Shown: positions 62,203-64,000 of the stretch, piece after piece
Layout of the letters: the number at the start of each line of letters is the position of its first letter
Position numbering within the stretch: position 1 is the stretch's first letter
From: Micromonospora sp. CCTCC AA 2012012
GTDB lineage: Bacteria; Actinomycetota; Actinomycetes; Mycobacteriales; Micromonosporaceae
Assembly (NCBI RefSeq): GCF_040499845.1
Contig: NZ_CP159342.1
Location: 6,262,001 to 6,326,000 of the forward strand
DNA: 64,000 nt
Reading direction: 5' to 3'
The notes under the pieces: generated by a model
Databases searched by the model: none
Told to the model about the DNA's origin: nothing
Seen by the model: the letters and a program-made list of their open reading frames with translations, nothing else
Translations under genes and position numbers: made by a program

Positions 62203-62539
62203 ACCACCCGCCCCGGTCGCCGACCTCACGCACCCGCAGGCACGGGTCGTTCCCGGCGTAGTGGACGCGAACGGGCTGACCGGTGGTCACCGTCCGATTC
62301 GCGTCCACCGTGACGCGCAGGTCTGATTCACAGACCTCGCCCCGGTCCGTGGTGAACCGGACCGTCAGGAAGGTCCTCGCTCCGCGATGCTCGACGGTCA
62401 GCACGTCGGCCACTGTCTCCGATCCCCGACGTTCGTCCATGACGGACCAGATGGCGATCGTCGTGAGCGTCAGCGCGAAGACCAGGCCGAACGCCGAGAA
62501 CACCCGCAGGAGGGTGCGGCCCGGCCGTCGGCGTCTCAC
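62093..62539 (-). CDS. DUF3592-like membrane protein
   Basis: A 148-aa protein from GTG 62539. Two membrane helices (about 12-33 and 112-132) enclose a beta-rich extracytoplasmic part with VRVHYAGNDPCLRV, the arrangement and end motif of DUF3592 proteins. Function unknown. It is convergent with, and overlaps, the SUKH-3 remnant. Confidence 0.65.
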   Translation of the reverse strand: MRRRRPGRTLLRVFSAFGLVFALTLTTIAIWSVMDERRGSETVADVLTVEHRGARTFLTVRFTTDRGEVCESDLRVTVDANRTVTTGQPVRVHYAGNDPCLRVREVGDRGGWFIVLPAVVLLIAFAVLTRLAWRRPRPRLPLRYANMP

Positions 62540-62577
62540 AGCCGGACCCTAGGACCGGCCCGCAACGGCTTCCCGTG

Positions 62578-63336
62578 TCATCGCGGGTGCAGGCGGTCGA
62601 TCTCGGCGAGGACGTGGTCCACGTGCGGGCGCACCCGGGCCATCAGCTCGTCGCTCCAGCTCTCCTCGGAGTACGTGCGGTTGAGGTAGAGGTCCCGGGC
62701 GTGTTCCAGGACGGGGCGGTGCTCCGGCGGGAGGTGGGCCAGCGCCCAGTCCGCGGCGGCGTCCTTGGACCTGATCTCGCCGGTGGCGATCGTGGTCCAG
62801 ATGCGGGCGAAGGTCAGCAGGACGTTGCGGGTGTCGCCGACCAGGTCGTCGAGCAGGCCGGGAATGCCCGCCACGGTCGCCCGCACGAAGTCCGCGTGCG
62901 GAACCGCATCGAGTACGCGGGCCGGCGGCGGGCCGGTGAGCGGATGATCGCCCTTCAGCGTCATGGTGAGCAGCAGGGCCAGGTCGGGCATCGGTTCCGG
63001 CTGGGGTGGCCCGTTGGTCTCGAACTCGTCGCGCAGCCACTCGCCGTAGACGAAGTCGGCGGTCGGCGGGTAGCGCCAGGGGCATACCTCGGACTGGACC
63101 ACCACGGTCAGCTCGACGGGACGGGCCTGGTTGCGAGAGCCGGAGAGTCTCAGGAGACCGTCGAGGAGGCCGCGCCGTTCCTGGTCGGTCATGCCGCGCC
63201 GGGTGACGACGAGGACATCCAGGTCGCTGGCCGGTCTGAGGCCGCCGAGCACGGACGAGCCGTGCAGGTAGCTGCCGACGACCTCCGGACCGAGCACCCG
63301 TTCCACCAGCCCGACGATCCGTTGAACCTGATCCAT
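62578..63336 (-). CDS. Aminoglycoside nucleotidyltransferase, AadA/ANT(3'')-like
   Basis: A 252-aa protein from ATG 63336. The N-terminal nucleotidyltransferase site is GSYLHGSSVLGGLRPASDLDVLVV (G-S and D-x-D metal ligands near residues 21-42), followed by PVELTVV for the third acidic residue. The C-terminal helical domain has GEIRSKDAAADWAL and the ending DELMARVRPHVDHVLAEI, as in AadA proteins, which adenylylate streptomycin and spectinomycin. Many chromosomal actinomycete homologues have unknown substrates, so antibiotic resistance is only possible. Confidence 0.83.
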   Translation of the reverse strand: MDQVQRIVGLVERVLGPEVVGSYLHGSSVLGGLRPASDLDVLVVTRRGMTDQERRGLLDGLLRLSGSRNQARPVELTVVVQSEVCPWRYPPTADFVYGEWLRDEFETNGPPQPEPMPDLALLLTMTLKGDHPLTGPPPARVLDAVPHADFVRATVAGIPGLLDDLVGDTRNVLLTFARIWTTIATGEIRSKDAAADWALAHLPPEHRPVLEHARDLYLNRTYSEESWSDELMARVRPHVDHVLAEIDRLHPR

Positions 63337-63422
63337 CGCGCCAGTCTCGACCATTGTGGAGGTAGAGCGCCTCGGGATTTTCGGTGTCGCCCGCTTCCCA
63401 GACGTGATCACCGGCAGGTCAG

Positions 63423-63940
63423 TCAGCGACGCCAGAACTGGCGGAGCGCGAACCCTTCACGTCGCAGCCAGTGCTCGGTGTAAACGATCCGCTCCGGCTC
63501 GACGACCACCAGCGTGTCCTCGGGTGGCTCGGACAGTAATCGCCCCCGCTCGGCGTGCTCGTTCTCCCATCGGAACGCTTCCCAGTAGTGCGCACGGTCC
63601 GGATGTCCCGGATCGAGCACCCGGGCAGCTCCGAAGAGTTGAGCCCCGCGGCTGCTGGCCAGCCCAATCAGCGGCGCGAAGATCCCGACGGAGATCCGTG
63701 GATCGGCAGCGATGTTGCGCATCTTCGGAGAACCCGGCGCGGCCGTGAACAGCACCGCGAACCCGAGCGAGAAGTACCGCACCGGAGCACCGGAGTGGCC
63801 AGCGGCCCGTCCGGACCAGCGGTCGCGAGCACGCACATGTTCTGCGACGACAACAGATTGAGAATGCGCTCTTCAAGCCGTTCACGATCGAGCCGCTTCG
63901 CCGGGGTGGGCTCGGCCAGCCACGGATTCGTCAACGGCAT
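63423..63940 (-). pseudogene. Pyridoxamine 5'-phosphate oxidase-family protein, frameshifted by an 8-bp tandem duplication
   Basis: The N-terminal part (63940 down to about 63788) reads MPLTNPWLAEPTPAKRLDRE and then NLLSSQNMCVLATAGPDG, a PNPOx/F420-type split-barrel start. The C-terminal part lies in another frame and begins with RYFSLGFAVLFTAAPGSPK, ending at 63423. Between them the octamer CACCGGAG occurs twice in a row (63780-63787 and 63788-63795); removing one copy joins the frames exactly to give LATPVRYFSLG. The gene is therefore broken by a tandem duplication, or the extra copy is an assembly error. An intact form would be a flavin-binding reductase/oxidase of about 169 aa. Confidence 0.8.
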
Positions 63941-64000
63941 GCGGCGTCCTCGATCATGGCGAGCACCCTACCGATCCGGCCTGTCCCGCGCTCACAGCCC

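Overview
This is a GC-rich actinomycete window: high third-position GC, many GTG and TTG starts, strong GGAGG-type ribosome binding sites, mycothiol-type and F420-type enzymes. The style suggests Micromonosporaceae, but that is inference. Almost all of it up to about 58 kb is secondary metabolism, organised around an enediyne polyketide synthase. No rRNA, tRNA, CRISPR array, insertion sequence or phage gene was seen.

Region 1 (1-17.7 kb) holds tailoring, regulation and export genes. They are an extradiol dioxygenase cut by the left edge, an HpaB-type flavin hydroxylase, a DUF899 protein, an MMPL exporter, an AraC regulator followed by an SCP2-type protein and an SgcJ-like NTF2 protein, a MerR regulator, an acyl-CoA-dehydrogenase-type monooxygenase and an FAD monooxygenase. 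A minus-strand operon follows: DUF5987, GMC oxidoreductase, AhpD-like protein, NRPS A-PCP, P450.

Region 2 (17.9-34.7 kb) is the enediyne core. The order is a second AhpD-like protein, two DUF1702 proteins, PKSE (KS-AT-ACP-KR-DH-PPTase), the TEBC thioesterase, a flavin reductase, a P450, UnbV and UnbU, then a His-rich membrane protein and a CopC-like protein. PKSE and TEBC make the conjugated polyene precursor. The E6/E7/E9-type redox genes and the SgcJ homologue point to a nine-membered rather than a ten-membered core. I found no deoxysugar genes, glycosyltransferase, aminomutase, canonical halogenase or apoprotein gene.

Region 3 (34.7-38 kb) has an MFS exporter, a LysR regulator and an F420-type oxidoreductase.

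Region 4 (38.07-51.98 kb) is a 13-gene plus-strand operon, mostly with ATGA/GTGA stop-start overlaps. It combines a one-chain PEP-synthase-like protein, a UbiA-type membrane transferase, a P-loop kinase, two unrecognised proteins, a HIT protein, an AfsA double hotdog, KAS III, ACP, KAS II, a HAD phosphatase, and a split PEP-synthase pair resembling phenylphosphate synthase PpsA/PpsB. I do not recognise this assembly; it is the best candidate for an undescribed system.

Region 5 (52-58.8 kb) has an orsellinic-acid-synthase-like iterative PKS with an O-methyltransferase, and divergently an ACMSD/6-methylsalicylate-decarboxylase-like amidohydrolase with a DinB/mycothiol-type protein. It could make an orsellinate- or orcinol-type phenol. 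That phenol could be a peripheral group for the enediyne or a substrate for the phosphotransferases of region 4; both ideas are inference.

Region 6 (58.8-64 kb) looks like the flank: an MFS drug exporter, small hypothetical proteins, a truncated SUKH-3 remnant, an AadA-type adenylyltransferase and a PNPOx-family gene broken by an 8-bp tandem duplication.
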